Assembly (NCBI GenBank): GCA_029975295.1
Contig: JARKPK010000052.1
Coordinates: 32,821 to 96,820 of the forward strand
Source: Thermoguttaceae bacterium
GTDB taxonomy: Bacteria > Planctomycetota > Planctomycetia > Pirellulales > Thermoguttaceae
Reading direction: 5' to 3'
Length of the DNA: 64,000 nt
The number at the start of each line of letters is the position of its first letter. The stretch's first letter is position 1. The position numbers and the translations under genes were made by a program. The notes under the pieces are model-generated. The model searched no databases. It worked only from the letters and a program-made list of their open reading frames with translations, and was not told the DNA's origin. Below, piece by piece: positions 54,426-64,000 of this stretch.

Positions 54426-55377
54426 GAAGGCAGTCCTTTCCGGCGAGATTGCCCAAGTGGTTCGGTGTGTGCCGAAGCGCGCAGGCGTGGGCGCCGCTGC
54501 GCTTTCCCCCAGATTTCAGTTTCGGAGTTGCTCGTACCGCGTCTGCAAAGACTTTGACGAATGGCGCTTTGCAACGGAATGAACGTCTGCGCCTAGCCAC
54601 ATCCGCAGCGAGGCCGGAGAAGGTCGGGAGCGATTGTGCTCGCAATGCAGCATCGAAGCAGGTGGCCGTTGACGCCTCACCGGTTCATCCGCAGCGGCGC
54701 GGGGTGCTCGCCTGGGCTTTCAACGGCCGACTCAAACCCGTTCGACAACTGGCTCAAACCCGCCGGACTCCGACGCCGGGCTCCCGTCGGGCATGCCACC
54801 GTGGTGGCCGTGTTTGTGCCGTGTTGCGAGTCAAACTCTAGCGGCTGACGGAACCTTGCTCGATTTTCGGCGGTTGCCGGTCTATTCGCGCGAACAGTCA
54901 CGTCCGCATCAGGCGACAAAAACGTTGCGGCAAGAATTTCGCGCGCCGATGGGCGCTGCCGTTGCGTTGGGAACCCCCTGGTTCGGTTTGTTCCGATTGC
55001 GCAAATAGGCCATTGAAAAATGCCCCAGGCATCTGCGCGGTCGGCCGAAGTATCTCTAGGCCTCGTTCCGCTTGTGCCCTTCAGATAAGCAATGCAACAA
55101 AAGCGGCCTTTCGCAAACCTGCCTGTTGATCGGAAGAACGGAAGTCGCTTGTTGCCGTGCATGTGAAGGCCGGCGTGGTTGAGTCGCCGTTGCGACGGAC
55201 CTCGAACGGAGAGCGGAACGGGTGTCCGGCGACGCGAGGCCGTCAGACGAGGACCACGGAGGACGGGAGGCCGGAAGTCGCCACGGTTTTGTGGCGATAG
55301 CCCTTCGGGCGAAGGGCTTCGCTTTCGGCCGCTTTCGCTGTTGTGTGAACCTACCTCAGCCCCTCACGGAAGAGAAT
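54426..55377. other. Long spacer upstream of S41 peptidase
   Basis: No gene is supported in these 952 nt. The only structured element is a pair of adjacent hairpins at 55278-55318 near the right end. Confidence 0.45.
55278..55318. repeat. Two adjacent perfect hairpins in the S41 leader
   Basis: TCGCCAC, GGTTTT, GTGGCGA (55278-55297) is followed after one nucleotide by AGCCCTTC, GGGC, GAAGGGCT (55299-55318). Both stems are perfect. They lie 60 nt upstream of the S41 start codon, so they may be part of the mRNA leader or of an intergenic repeat element. Confidence 0.55.
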
Positions 55378-57270
55378 ATGCGATTGCGGTGTATTGCGGC
55401 TGTTTGGGCCGCATTGCTGATCGCGCTTTCGATTGGCGATGCTTCGGCAGCTTCTCCCGGGCGTTGGTTTCGTCCGGCCCCAACGGCGGCCAAGCAGGAG
55501 GCTGTCGCGCCTCCCATTGGTCTGCCGAAGCGGAACGCGGCCCCTGCGCCGAGTCGGCCCAATGCTGCGCCAGTGCTTGGCCCTCTGTCGGATCTGCCTG
55601 GCGAGGGGACGACGCAAGTCCGCGTTTCACCCCGTTGGCACGAAGTGGATGAAGTGCTTGCCCGGGGGCGGCAATTGGAGTCGGAGCGTCGTTGGGCCGA
55701 GGCGTTGAGCCACTATGAAGACGCGATTCGTATTTACCCCGGCAGCCCGAGTTTGCTTCAGCGATATGCCGTCGCCCGGCAGTATTTCGATCTGAATCGC
55801 CGCTATGCCGATCGGAGCTTCTGCTCGCAGTTGGCCGAAATGGGGTTTGCCGGCGCGCTTGACGCCTACGCGGCGATACTGCTGAAAATCCAAACCTTCT
55901 ACGTCGACGAGCCCAACTGGCGCCTGCTGGTTGACCACGGGACGTTCGCCCTGCACGTGGCCCTTACGGAGTCGGCCTTCCAGAAGCGTCACCGAATCAG
56001 CGCCGCGCCGGGGGAGATTGCCGATTGCATCGATCGGCTGAAACAACTGACTGCGGCGCGAACCGTGGAAAACCGCCATCAGGCCCGCGAGGCGGTTGCG
56101 GAGGCGGCCGCTGTGGTTCATCAGCGACTGGGGCTTCACCCCTCGGCGGTAGTGATGGAGTATCTGGCCGGCGCGTGCAATGCGCTCGACTCATATTCAT
56201 CTTTCCTCACGCCCGATCAGCTTCAGGACGTATATGGCCAAATCGAAGGGAATTTCGTCGGACTCGGGGTTGAGCTGAAGGCCCAGGACGGGCTGCTGAC
56301 GATTGTTCGTGTGATTTCCGGCAGTCCGGCGGAGAAGGCGGGGCTGCGAGCGGGTGAACAGATCCTGATGGTCGATCGGCAAGACACGCGATCGCTCTCG
56401 GCCGACGAGGCGGCCAATCTTCTTCAAGGGCCCGAGGGCTCGTCGGTGGTTCTTACGGTTTCGCGCCCGGGCGAAAAACCGCGAGAGGTAGCCGCCGTGC
56501 GTCGGCGTGTCGAGGTTCCGAGCATCGATCTGGCGACGATGATCGATCGCGACGCCGGAATCGCCTACCTGCGGCTGACCTGTTTTCAGAAGACGACCTG
56601 CACCGACTTGGACCGGGCGCTTTGGAAGCTTCATGCTGAGGGGATGCGCCAGCTTATCATCGACTTGCGCGGCAATCCCGGCGGACTGTTGACCACTTCG
56701 GTCGAGGCCGCCGACCGATTCCTGGATCGGGGAGTGATTGTCGCCACTCGCGGGCGAAGCGCCCAGGAGGATTTTACGTACGTCGCCCATGCCGAGGGCA
56801 CGTGGCGGGTGCCGTTGGTCGTCTTGATTGATGGGAACAGCGCCAGCGCCGCGGAAATTTTTGCCGGAGCCATTCGCGACCATCAACGGGGATTGGTCGT
56901 CGGGCAGCGAAGCTACGGAAAAGGTTCCGTTCAGGGGATATTTGCTATCGATTCCATTCAGGCGGGACTGCGTTTGACCACCGCCAAGTTCTACTCACCC
57001 AAGGGGCGCCCATACAGCAACCAAGGTGTTGAGCCCCATCAGGTTGTCCAAACAGCGCTCAAGCCCACTGCTGCGCATTCGGGTGCCGCGGAGCTAACAC
57101 AGTTGACTCCCTCAGACGGTCAGGGCGGACCGGCGGACATGAGTGTTGAAAACGACCCGGTGCTCTCGGCCGCCTTGCGCTCGATTCGGCAAGGTGCCGA
57201 CCGTTGGCAAAGCAATGCCTCGGAGGGACGGCCGGGCTCGGTGGCTGCGGCCGTCAACGCAGGCGGCTGA
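55378..57270 (+). CDS. S41 C-terminal processing peptidase with PDZ domain
   Basis: This 630-residue exported peptidase (CtpA/Prc type) trims C-termini of periplasmic proteins. A signal peptide (about 1-25) precedes a TPR-like helical segment (about 95-150) and a helical cap. A PDZ domain follows (about 285-385, with GVELKAQDG and GSPAEKAGLRAGE) and then the S41 catalytic domain. The nucleophile is S490 in NSASAAEI and the general base K515 in YGKGSV; their spacing of 25 matches the family. The ATG at 55378 has GGAAGAG upstream and opens the signal peptide; a start 156 nt earlier is unlikely. The TPR-like N-terminal extension is unusual for CtpA. Confidence 0.92.
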   Translation: MRLRCIAAVWAALLIALSIGDASAASPGRWFRPAPTAAKQEAVAPPIGLPKRNAAPAPSRPNAAPVLGPLSDLPGEGTTQVRVSPRWHEVDEVLARGRQLESERRWAEALSHYEDAIRIYPGSPSLLQRYAVARQYFDLNRRYADRSFCSQLAEMGFAGALDAYAAILLKIQTFYVDEPNWRLLVDHGTFALHVALTESAFQKRHRISAAPGEIADCIDRLKQLTAARTVENRHQAREAVAEAAAVVHQRLGLHPSAVVMEYLAGACNALDSYSSFLTPDQLQDVYGQIEGNFVGLGVELKAQDGLLTIVRVISGSPAEKAGLRAGEQILMVDRQDTRSLSADEAANLLQGPEGSSVVLTVSRPGEKPREVAAVRRRVEVPSIDLATMIDRDAGIAYLRLTCFQKTTCTDLDRALWKLHAEGMRQLIIDLRGNPGGLLTTSVEAADRFLDRGVIVATRGRSAQEDFTYVAHAEGTWRVPLVVLIDGNSASAAEIFAGAIRDHQRGLVVGQRSYGKGSVQGIFAIDSIQAGLRLTTAKFYSPKGRPYSNQGVEPHQVVQTALKPTAAHSGAAELTQLTPSDGQGGPADMSVENDPVLSAALRSIRQGADRWQSNASEGRPGSVAAAVNAGG

Positions 57271-57444
57271 CCGGGGCCCCGCCCAACAGCGGCCAATCGG
57301 CGGAGCGATGATCGGCCCGAAGCCGGCGTTCGGCCCGACTGAGTCGCTTGAGCAACGCATTGGGCGGAGATTGTGGTTCGTATAATTCGGGCCGTTGCTC
57401 TTCGAACCGCAACCGATCGCCGGCCGCGCTCGCCATCGAATGCA

Positions 57445-59286
57445 TTACGGGGCGACCTTCTGCGACTTCCACCAAACGTCGAACTGGCGGCGATCGTCGG
57501 CGCGAGCGAAACGGTAGCCTTCGATCTCAAGGGCCGACAGGACTGGGTCGGCCACCGGGTAAAGCCCCATTCCTTCCAAGCTCGCTTGTCGGCGTCGGAC
57601 CAGCAGGGCGGCGGCTGTGGCGCCCAGCTCGGGCGGATCTTGTCGTTGATCTTCGACCAAGTTGATCGTTTCGGCCGTTTGGGCAGCGAGCCATTGTTCG
57701 GCCGCTTCCCACGCATCCCCTCGGGCGATCACGAGCGCCGCCAGGTACTCCATGCGGTAGGGGCAAGCCGACGTGGGCGGCGCGAATCGACGGCGTTCGA
57801 TGGCCTTGAGCAGCCCCGGCGCGGCCCGCCGATCGGGACGCTCGGCCATGACAGCGCAGAGCAATCCGAAACGACTGGGCCGTCCGCCCAAACGCAAGGG
57901 GCCCAAGTGGTCGGAAAACGGACCGTCCTCGACTCGTGAAAAATATTCCCCCGAGAACCGCGCAACTTCGCCCGGGTCCAATTGCGCGAGCATAATGGTT
58001 TCCGCCTCGGTAAGCGGACGCGGAGGGGTGAGCAGGCGGTCGACTGTGCGGCGACTGATCTGTTTGAGGCGCAGCGAGTCGTCTTGCCTCACGCGATGGG
58101 CATACGCCAAACGATCGCGCGGCGTGGGAAGGTTGATTAGGTGGAAGAAGGCCTCCTCGCTCATCGGATGAGGCACTGCCACGTTGCTCGGGTAGAGCCC
58201 CGGCGAAAGCGTATTGCCGCTCACGCAATGGGCCCATTGATCGTCGATTCGATCGAAATGGCTTGGGCGGGCCGCTCCCGGCGCTTGGCTGGGAACGCCG
58301 ACCAACAGGTGCTGCTCGCCTTGGTGGCGCCCATTGGCCCAATACTCCGCGACCATCGCAGGGTGTGTCAGTTCGATCAACTGAGCGACGACGCGCCGTG
58401 CCTCGGGAGGAAGCGGGCCATCGAGTTTCCGCTGCAACGCCGCAGTTGTGCGGCCCCGTGATCGCTCGTCGGCCAGCGCAAGCTGCAACTGCGCGTGGGC
58501 CGCCATCGCCCGTTGCTGGGCGAGCGGGTCGCTCGATCCGGCTCCCGCGGTGATGTGCATCAGCCACCGCTCGATCCGCTCGTCCCCGACTGTCCAAGTC
58601 AACTCGGGCGCTGGTGCAGCCAGAAGCCACTGGGCAACCGCTGCCGCGAAGCTTGCGCGCAGTTCCATTAAGTCGGCAGCGTCTTGAATATTCGAGTCGA
58701 GTCGTTCACCGAGGATTGCAATGGCAGCGACACAGGCTGATGGGGCACGCCACGCGGCAGATAGTCGAATCTTCGCTGCTTGGCGCCGCGCGAAGGAGTC
58801 GCTGGTCAAAGCGCTAATCTCGCGATGTAAGTCGTTTTGTGAAAGAACGATAAGGTCTTCTTGCTTCGGCTCGCTCTCCGTGGTGGAGCCTGACGCGTCG
58901 GCCGTTGATGCCGTCCATTGAGTCAACTGACGTCGTGCCTCGAACGACAGATCCTCGCGGTGCAGCGCGGCGCGGCAGGCGGCAATCGTCGGTCCGATGG
59001 TTTCGGGCCGGGCGAGCAACGATTCGATCCTCGCCTTGGTCGCGGCGCGGATCGAGTATCGTGGCGAATCGAGCTGCTCGATCAAGTCATCAATGCCATC
59101 GGCCGTCGAACGCGGTCGAGAGTCGTTTGCCGGGCTAGCGTCCTCCTCGAAAATGCCCGCGCGCTTTGGTGTGTGCGGGCCGGAATCCGCCGACTGGGCC
59201 GGGCCATGCAGACCCAGCGTCGCAACCGAGCCGAACAACACGATCGGCATTGCGGAGAGCGCCAACAGCTTTCCAATCCAAGCCAT
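57445..59286 (-). CDS. Exported HEAT-repeat-like protein (paralogue 3)
   Basis: This 613-residue protein has a signal peptide (about 1-33) and an Arg/Ser linker, then helical repeats starting IDDLIEQLDSPRYSIRAATKARIESL. This matches the repeat register of the two HEAT-repeat proteins at 30758-33651. The rest is mostly helical, with scattered Leu/Ala/Arg segments and a C-terminal part rich in aromatic residues. No catalytic motif is seen. The start codon lacks an obvious Shine-Dalgarno, though the signal peptide fits. It is convergent with the S41 gene. A minus-strand TACAAT at 59354-59349 could be its -10. The function is unknown. Confidence 0.75.
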   Translation of the reverse strand: MAWIGKLLALSAMPIVLFGSVATLGLHGPAQSADSGPHTPKRAGIFEEDASPANDSRPRSTADGIDDLIEQLDSPRYSIRAATKARIESLLARPETIGPTIAACRAALHREDLSFEARRQLTQWTASTADASGSTTESEPKQEDLIVLSQNDLHREISALTSDSFARRQAAKIRLSAAWRAPSACVAAIAILGERLDSNIQDAADLMELRASFAAAVAQWLLAAPAPELTWTVGDERIERWLMHITAGAGSSDPLAQQRAMAAHAQLQLALADERSRGRTTAALQRKLDGPLPPEARRVVAQLIELTHPAMVAEYWANGRHQGEQHLLVGVPSQAPGAARPSHFDRIDDQWAHCVSGNTLSPGLYPSNVAVPHPMSEEAFFHLINLPTPRDRLAYAHRVRQDDSLRLKQISRRTVDRLLTPPRPLTEAETIMLAQLDPGEVARFSGEYFSRVEDGPFSDHLGPLRLGGRPSRFGLLCAVMAERPDRRAAPGLLKAIERRRFAPPTSACPYRMEYLAALVIARGDAWEAAEQWLAAQTAETINLVEDQRQDPPELGATAAALLVRRRQASLEGMGLYPVADPVLSALEIEGYRFARADDRRQFDVWWKSQKVAP

Positions 59287-59850
59287 CGTTCGCTGCGGAG
59301 GGATAAGGTTGCACCCAATGACGTGCGACAGATTTCGTTCTGTTGTCCATTGTAACAGCCAATCGGCCGTGGGCGAGAAAGCATTTCGAGAGCGATTGTG
59401 GAGACGCCCCGCCGCTTGGATGCGAGACTTTCTGAGAACGCGGATTGTTTAGTTTCGTGGTTCAGATTAGTCGAACATCGAAACCAAAGTCACTCGTTCG
59501 CATGGTTCATTCGAACACGGTGAGAGGCCGAAAGGACGCAGGAATCCCGTAGCAATCGCGCTTATTAGTTCCTGTGGATGATAGCGTTCCCCCTGAAGGG
59601 CGGCAACAGGCCTTGGTTGCCGATGTCAGCGGATTCTTGCGGAGTTATCTCGAAAAAACGCGATGGTTTTAGCAATTTCGTTGACGTTTTCGCTCGTCGT
59701 AATTATTCTGTTGCGCAGAGTAGGCATCATGGCCGAAAGTCTATTCGCGCGGTTCGCTTGCGCGTCGGCCGTCTTGCAATTGCTGTTTTGTTGATGATTT
59801 CGGGCATATTCGGGCATCTTATCGTGTTGCTGCCTTCGAGGAGTTGGGCC
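59287..59850. other. Divergent spacer before the giant surface protein
   Basis: No gene is seen. The stretch is AT-richer than its surroundings. It holds TTGACG-17-TATTCT (59681-59709) facing right and TACAAT (59354-59349) facing left. Confidence 0.5.
59681..59709 (+). promoter_or_regulatory. Promoter candidate of the giant surface protein
   Basis: TTGACG (59681-59686), a 17-nt spacer and TATTCT (59704-59709). Initiation near 59716 would leave a leader of about 135 nt before the ATG at 59851. Confidence 0.4.
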
Positions 59851-62800
59851 ATGTTGACTTGGACGCGAGTGGTGTCGGTGTGCGCGCTGTTGGGTCTGCT
59901 GACGGGAACGATCAGCGCCCCGGCCGCGGTGGTTACTTGGTCGGCAACGCCGAGCGATTTTTACTGGAGCAACTCGGCCAACTGGAGTGCTACTCCTGTA
60001 AACGGCGACGATCTTGTGTTCGGCACTTCCAGCATCGTCACGTCGTACAACGATCTGTTTTCGTTGGCCACGATCAAGTCGGCGACGATTAGCGGCACGG
60101 GGTACTACATTTATGGCAATGCCCTGAACGTCACCGATAAGATCACCAACTCGGCCGGTTCGAACAATTGGGGGATTAACACCACCTTCACCGGCACGGG
60201 CTCGGCTCTGATCATCGAGAACACAAGCACTAGCCCAACGCCAGAGGTTCTGACGATTTCGGGTTCGGTGTACGCCGGCACCAAGGCGATTGAACTCTCG
60301 GCGGCCGCCAATCAGGTGATCAATGTCACGGGACAGATATGGAGCGCCGACAACGGTTTGACCAAGACCGGCGACGGCACGGCGATCCTCAACAACAGCA
60401 ACTGGTTTTCCGGTCCGGTGGCCGTCAATGCCGGCGTGTTGGAAGCACTTGATCCCTCGGCCCTGGGCGATTACAGCAGCACCAACAGCGTTTCGGTGAA
60501 CAACGGCTCGACCCTTCGGTTCAGCAGCTATGGATACTACAACTTCGGCAGCCTACGCACCTTGACCATCGGCGCGGGCGGCGGCACGATCGAGGTCGTG
60601 GGCGGGCAAATCAACGTCGATGGCATGTTGGCCGGCAGCGCCACCTTGACAAAGACCGGTGGTGGCGATCTGGTGCTAGCCAACTCGGTGAGCAACACCT
60701 TCTCGGGCAACGTGGCGGTCAATCAAGGCCAACTCTATTTGAACATGCCCGGCTTGAGCCCGTTGGGCACGTCATCGAGCCTGTCGATCGCCTCGTCGGG
60801 CAGCGGCTTGGCCCGCGTGCTCTTCTCGATGGGCGCGAACAATCAGTTGCCGTCGGCTATTGCGTTGAACATCAGCGCCAACGGCGGCAACGAGGCGGCC
60901 CTCGATCTGCAAGGCAACACGCAAACGCTGGGCGGCACGGTCACGATTTCAAGCACCACCGTTGGCGGAGCCGGCATCCGAACTGGTTGGAGCGGCACGC
61001 TGGTGCTCGATACCAACCTCACGCTGAACAACAACCGCAGCGCTGCGCTCAACAACACCCGCGAGGTCTTCCTTTCGGCAACGGGTGATCGCAGCGGCGT
61101 GGGCACCGGCGGCACACTGGATCTCAATGGCGGCACGCGAACCATCACCGTCAATTCCAGCGCGCCGGGCAACATCGGCGGAGCCGATGCCTCGATCGAC
61201 CTCGACATCGTAAATGGCGCCCTGGTGAAAAGCGGCGCGCGCCGGCTCTTCCTGTACGGCACCAACACCTTTGCCGGCGGCCTGACGATCAACCAAGGCG
61301 TTGTGGTTCCCAGTGGCGACGCGGCTGTAGGCGCCGGCGCAATCACGCTCAATGGCGGCGGCATCGGTTGGAACGGCTCGGGCACCTGGGATCCGGCCGG
61401 GTCGGTCATTTTCAACGTTGGGGCGAGCGGCGGCACGTTCGAGGTGATTCAGAATCACCCGGGCAAGCTCTTCATCGGCGACACCAACCAAATTACCGGC
61501 AGCGGGCCCATCACCAAGAGCGGCTTGGGCACGCTGCAAATCACCAGCGACAACAACTCGACGGGCGACTGGACCGTCAACGGCGGCTACCTGGAAGTGC
61601 AAAACCTCAACGCTCTCGGGACGCCGACGGTCACGCGCACGGTCACTTTGACGACCAACCCGAACTGGGTGAACATCGGCGCCGACGCCTATAGCGCCTC
61701 GATCGGCGAAATGGTTGTTTCCAGCACCTTGGCCTTGCCCAGCTCGTGGAACAGCATCGTGCTGGCGGGCGGCCGTTTGAGCACCAACACCAGCGGCGCT
61801 TCGGTGGCGGCTCCGATCAACGTGACGGCGAACTCGCGTATCGGCGTCCGTCAATTTCAGTCGACCGGCACGCCCACCAATTTCTCGATTTCGACCAACA
61901 TTACCGGCGCGGGCAATATCTTGGTTGAAGGCCCCACCAGCGGCACAACCAATGGCGTGTTGACACTCACCGGCAACAATAGCGGACTAAGCGGCTCGAT
62001 TGCCGCCGGCACGCGGGCCACGGTGGTTTATCGCGGGATGTCGGCGGTGGCCGCCGGTGGAATTCGCCTCGAAGGCGGCGTCGCCCGCGTTGTCACCGGG
62101 CTCGACGCCGCTCCGTCCTCTGGGCAAACCTTGGTCGCCGACGGCATCAACGGCTATTACTTCAACTTCGGCACCAACGTCGGCGGCGCGGTGATGAACG
62201 AACAGCGGTTCGCCACCGACTTGTTGGCAATTCCCACTCGCACGGCCTTCGCCGTTGTGCCCGTGGTGAACATCCCCAACAGCGCTAACGGCATTCAAAA
62301 CCCGATTTGGGTGCCAGGCTTCGTAACGGGCAACACGGGACAAAGTACCGATAACGCCGGTGCACTTTGGAAGGGCTTGATCAAGATCGACACGGCCGGC
62401 TCGTACACTTTCGAGTCGGGCAGCGACGACGGTTCGGTGTTGTGGATCGATGGCCAAATTGTGGTCAACAACGACGGCGGCCACGGGTATCCGGGCCCGA
62501 CGCCTACCGGATCGGTCAATCTCTCCGCCGGTTGGCACGCCATCGCTTTGCGCTGGGCTCAAGGAGGTGGTGGCGCCGCCATGGTGCTCAACTACCAAGG
62601 GCCCGACACGGGTGGCAACAAGGTGCTTGTGGGCAGCATCGCCGGCAGCTTGAACACTGGTTATCTCGATCGGATCAACGTCGGCCCGATTTCGTCCTCC
62701 GGCGGCTCGCTGGATCTGCCGCTCGACACGGAGGCCACAACACTCACCTTCGACAACAACGGTTCGTTCAGCGCTTCGAGCTACACCCTGAGCAACCTGC

Positions 62801-64000
62801 TCGTCAGCGGTGCGACCACCTTGCAGGGCGTGAACACGATCTCCCACCCCGGCACCAACCTGACCCCGGCCGAGATCATCTTCGCCGGCGCAATCGGCGA
62901 GGCCACTGCGGGCAGCAGCCTGACGATTAGCAGCGGCTTCCGCACCGTCTTCCAGAATACGAACACGTACACCGGCGCCACGACAGTCACTTTGGGGCAA
63001 TTGGTGCTCGATGCCGCGGGCGGCAACGCCATTGCCGGCAACTTGGTTGTCAACCAGGCGGCCAGCGTGGGCAACCGCGTGATGAACTTGCGGGTGCTCA
63101 GGAACAACCAGATCGCCGATAGTGCGGCGGTAACCATCCAGGGCCGAAGCACGGTCGATTTCGGCGCGTTCAACGACACGTTCAGCTCGCTAACGGTTCA
63201 AGACGAAGCGCTTGTTTACGGCACGGGCACGCTCACCCTGTCGTCGGTCGATCTTCGCACCGGCTACGTGCAGCCCAACTTGGCCGGCGCCTTCGGGATC
63301 AACAAGTCCACCGCCGGTCGGCTCGTTTTGGCCGGCAACAACAGCTTCACCGGCGCGGTCAATGTCACGGCCGGCACGTTGGCCATCAGCCACGGCGGCG
63401 CGCTGGGTACGGTAGGCGCGGGCACCACCGTGGCTGCCGGCGCGCAGTTGCAGGTCTTGGGCAACATCACCAGCGGCGAGACGGTTACCGTGGACGGTGT
63501 CGGCGTGTCGTCATTCGGCACGAACATGGGCGCGATCCAGAACCTCAACGGCTTCAACACGCTCGCCTCCGTCGTGCTGGCGGGCAACACTTTGGTGCGC
63601 AGCGATTCGGGGGCGTTGGTTCTCGGCTCGCTGAACATGGGCGGCAACTCGCTCACCGTCACTGGCGCCGGCGGCGTTGCGCTGGGCTCGGCCCCGGTCA
63701 GCCCGGGCGCCATTACGATGAGCGGCACCGGCGCGTTGGTCTTCGCGTACAACAACGCCACTTTCCCGGTGCTCACTTGGACGAGCGGCGCAATCGGATT
63801 CTCCGGCCCGCAAAGCTTCGGGGCCTACTCGCTGGCCTCGGGCAAGCAATTGCTGTTCAACAGCGATCCGGGGGCGGGCGTCAGCATCACGGCCAGCACG
63901 GGCAGCCAGGTGATCGCCAGCTACGCGGCCGACAATGCGCTGCTCAGCCGGCTCGATGGGTCGTCTCAGGGTTCGCTGGTGCTCGGGGTCAACACGGCGA
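59851..64000 (+). CDS. Giant surface protein with beta-strand repeats and PA14 module (partial)
   Basis: This open frame runs off the right edge after 1383 codons, so the C-terminus is missing. GAGGAG precedes the ATG and the product opens with a signal peptide (MLTWTRVVSVCALLGLLTG, cleavage near APA). It is a Gly/Asn/Thr/Ser-rich beta-helix. At least five copies of the autotransporter-associated repeat appear, of the pattern L(T/V/I)K(T/S)G-x-G-x-L-x-L-x-x-x-N-x-(F/Y)-x-G: near 60361, 60652, 61228, 61510 and 63303. A PA14 module (about residues 835-930, with SYTFESGSDDGSVLWIDGQI) is inserted. Such proteins sit on the cell surface or are secreted; PA14 often binds carbohydrate. Confidence 0.9.
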   Translation, partial: MLTWTRVVSVCALLGLLTGTISAPAAVVTWSATPSDFYWSNSANWSATPVNGDDLVFGTSSIVTSYNDLFSLATIKSATISGTGYYIYGNALNVTDKITNSAGSNNWGINTTFTGTGSALIIENTSTSPTPEVLTISGSVYAGTKAIELSAAANQVINVTGQIWSADNGLTKTGDGTAILNNSNWFSGPVAVNAGVLEALDPSALGDYSSTNSVSVNNGSTLRFSSYGYYNFGSLRTLTIGAGGGTIEVVGGQINVDGMLAGSATLTKTGGGDLVLANSVSNTFSGNVAVNQGQLYLNMPGLSPLGTSSSLSIASSGSGLARVLFSMGANNQLPSAIALNISANGGNEAALDLQGNTQTLGGTVTISSTTVGGAGIRTGWSGTLVLDTNLTLNNNRSAALNNTREVFLSATGDRSGVGTGGTLDLNGGTRTITVNSSAPGNIGGADASIDLDIVNGALVKSGARRLFLYGTNTFAGGLTINQGVVVPSGDAAVGAGAITLNGGGIGWNGSGTWDPAGSVIFNVGASGGTFEVIQNHPGKLFIGDTNQITGSGPITKSGLGTLQITSDNNSTGDWTVNGGYLEVQNLNALGTPTVTRTVTLTTNPNWVNIGADAYSASIGEMVVSSTLALPSSWNSIVLAGGRLSTNTSGASVAAPINVTANSRIGVRQFQSTGTPTNFSISTNITGAGNILVEGPTSGTTNGVLTLTGNNSGLSGSIAAGTRATVVYRGMSAVAAGGIRLEGGVARVVTGLDAAPSSGQTLVADGINGYYFNFGTNVGGAVMNEQRFATDLLAIPTRTAFAVVPVVNIPNSANGIQNPIWVPGFVTGNTGQSTDNAGALWKGLIKIDTAGSYTFESGSDDGSVLWIDGQIVVNNDGGHGYPGPTPTGSVNLSAGWHAIALRWAQGGGGAAMVLNYQGPDTGGNKVLVGSIAGSLNTGYLDRINVGPISSSGGSLDLPLDTEATTLTFDNNGSFSASSYTLSNLLVSGATTLQGVNTISHPGTNLTPAEIIFAGAIGEATAGSSLTISSGFRTVFQNTNTYTGATTVTLGQLVLDAAGGNAIAGNLVVNQAASVGNRVMNLRVLRNNQIADSAAVTIQGRSTVDFGAFNDTFSSLTVQDEALVYGTGTLTLSSVDLRTGYVQPNLAGAFGINKSTAGRLVLAGNNSFTGAVNVTAGTLAISHGGALGTVGAGTTVAAGAQLQVLGNITSGETVTVDGVGVSSFGTNMGAIQNLNGFNTLASVVLAGNTLVRSDSGALVLGSLNMGGNSLTVTGAGGVALGSAPVSPGAITMSGTGALVFAYNNATFPVLTWTSGAIGFSGPQSFGAYSLASGKQLLFNSDPGAGVSITASTGSQVIASYAADNALLSRLDGSSQGSLVLGVNTA

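Noticed and set aside
61987..63000. Leftward open frame inside the giant surface protein
   Set aside because: The rightward frame carries repeats and a PA14 module; the reverse is a by-product.
1..64000. tRNA, rRNA, CRISPR, insertion sequence or attachment sites
   Set aside because: I looked for tRNA T-loops, direct repeats with spacers and transposase genes and found none that hold up.

Overview
The window looks like the chromosome of a planctomycete, probably of the Pirellulales type. The evidence is a GC-rich genome with long gene-poor spacers, a PEP-CTERM-sorted subtilase, a giant surface protein with autotransporter-type beta-strand repeats and a PA14 module, a DUF4175-like membrane protein with a huge disordered insert, DUF6807 (PmoA-like) and HEAT-repeat secreted proteins, an MMPL exporter, and very little operon clustering. 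This is inference from gene content; no rRNA is present. I see no phage, insertion sequence, CRISPR array or tRNA, so this reads as core chromosome.

Layout. 0-8 kb: a FliN-like motor switch protein, a secreted subtilase, and the DUF4175-like protein. 8-21 kb: export. An MMPL/RND transporter is followed by a leftward adaptor-ATPase-permease-permease operon (MacAB/LolCDE type), a divergent second HlyD-type adaptor, and a secreted protein with squalene-cyclase-type repeats. 21-30 kb: a lipoprotein di-haem peroxidase, a PilZ protein, a double M16 peptidase, and pyruvate phosphate dikinase with a clear promoter and a textbook intrinsic terminator. 30-34 kb: two paralogous exported HEAT-repeat proteins with a coupled small membrane protein. 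34-41 kb: nucleoside hydrolase, ferredoxin, and a two-gene phosphorelay (CHASE-PAS-PAS hybrid kinase with HPt, plus a receiver fused to an RsbW-type ATPase). 41-52 kb: ROK kinase, penicillin-binding protein 2, DUF6807 protein, coiled-coil protein, an MnmE-like GTPase lacking the catalytic C-terminus, a divergent RNase HII-like protein, and leucyl-tRNA synthetase. 52-64 kb: a small HTH regulator with operator-like palindromes, a mini glycosyltransferase-like protein, an S41 peptidase with PDZ, a third HEAT-type exported protein, and the start of the giant surface protein, which runs off the right edge.

Several upstream regions share a vegetative-type promoter (TTGTCG/TTGACG/TGGACG, 17-18 nt spacer, TACAAT/TAGATT). 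They lie before ppdK, the HEAT operon, the nucleoside hydrolase and the hybrid kinase.

No single new defence or biosynthetic system is evident. The most unusual items are the truncated MnmE-like GTPase, the RNase HII-like protein, the Glu-for-Asp subtilase, the kinase and RsbW-type receiver pair, the HEAT-repeat family, and palindromic or hairpin elements at 40528-40544, 53178-53315 and 55278-55318.
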